The notes beneath the pieces were generated by a model. That model searched no databases and was not told the DNA's origin. It saw nothing but the letters and a program-made list of their open reading frames with translations. This document shows, piece by piece, positions 62,998 through 64,000 of a stretch of 64,000 nucleotides of DNA. Each line of letters begins with the position of its first letter. Position 1 is the first letter of the stretch. A program made the position numbers and the translations under genes. Source of the stretch: Antennarius striatus (Eukaryota > Chordata > Actinopteri > Lophiiformes > Antennariidae); the NCBI RefSeq assembly GCF_040054535.1, contig NC_090787.1:16382001-16446000 (forward strand), read 5' to 3'.

Positions 62998-64000
<1,003 letters not shown>

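Overview
This is vertebrate nuclear DNA, almost certainly from a ray-finned (teleost, probably spiny-rayed) fish. The evidence is split genes with GT-AG introns, very many CA/TG microsatellites, teleost-type interspersed repeats and short palindromic DNA-transposon relics. The species cannot be told from the sequence. No bacterial, phage or CRISPR features are present.

Four protein-coding genes can be rebuilt exon by exon, with all splice phases closing. (1) dynlt3, minus strand, 1157-2729: 5 coding exons, 115 aa, a dynein light chain of the Tctex type. (2) sytl5, plus strand: 17 coding exons between 27719 and 40650, 741 aa, a synaptotagmin-like Rab effector. It probably has an untranslated first exon in a CpG-rich segment near 4.1-4.6 kb, which would make intron 1 about 23 kb. 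(3) srpx, minus strand, 45337-58140: 10 coding exons, 448 aa, a secreted sushi-repeat protein. (4) otc, plus strand, from 62998 and cut by the window end: 4 exons, first 122 residues of mitochondrial ornithine transcarbamylase. Order and orientation match human Xp11.4 (DYNLT3, SYTL5, SRPX, RPGR, OTC), except that no RPGR coding sequence is seen between srpx and otc.

The four genes do not form a pathway: dynein cargo transport, Rab-linked vesicle docking, an extracellular matrix/secreted factor and the urea cycle. Their linkage is ancestral synteny. dynlt3 and sytl5 are divergent, sytl5 and srpx converge, and srpx and otc are divergent.

The rest is introns and intergenic DNA. It holds eight copies of a CAGTATTTTCCGCACTATAA palindromic element, one of them split by a 1.1 kb Tigger/pogo-like insertion; SINE fragments; two copies of a TGACCTTGACCTTGAG repeat; a 0.7 kb ACT/ATT triplet array whose strand orientation flips repeatedly; and a series of short perfect snap-back hairpins. 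I found no convincing undescribed biological system. The best leads are the microsatellite-bracketed putative sytl5 promoter, the cAMP-response-element cluster around otc exon 1, CA repeats next to several srpx splice donors, and the hairpins.
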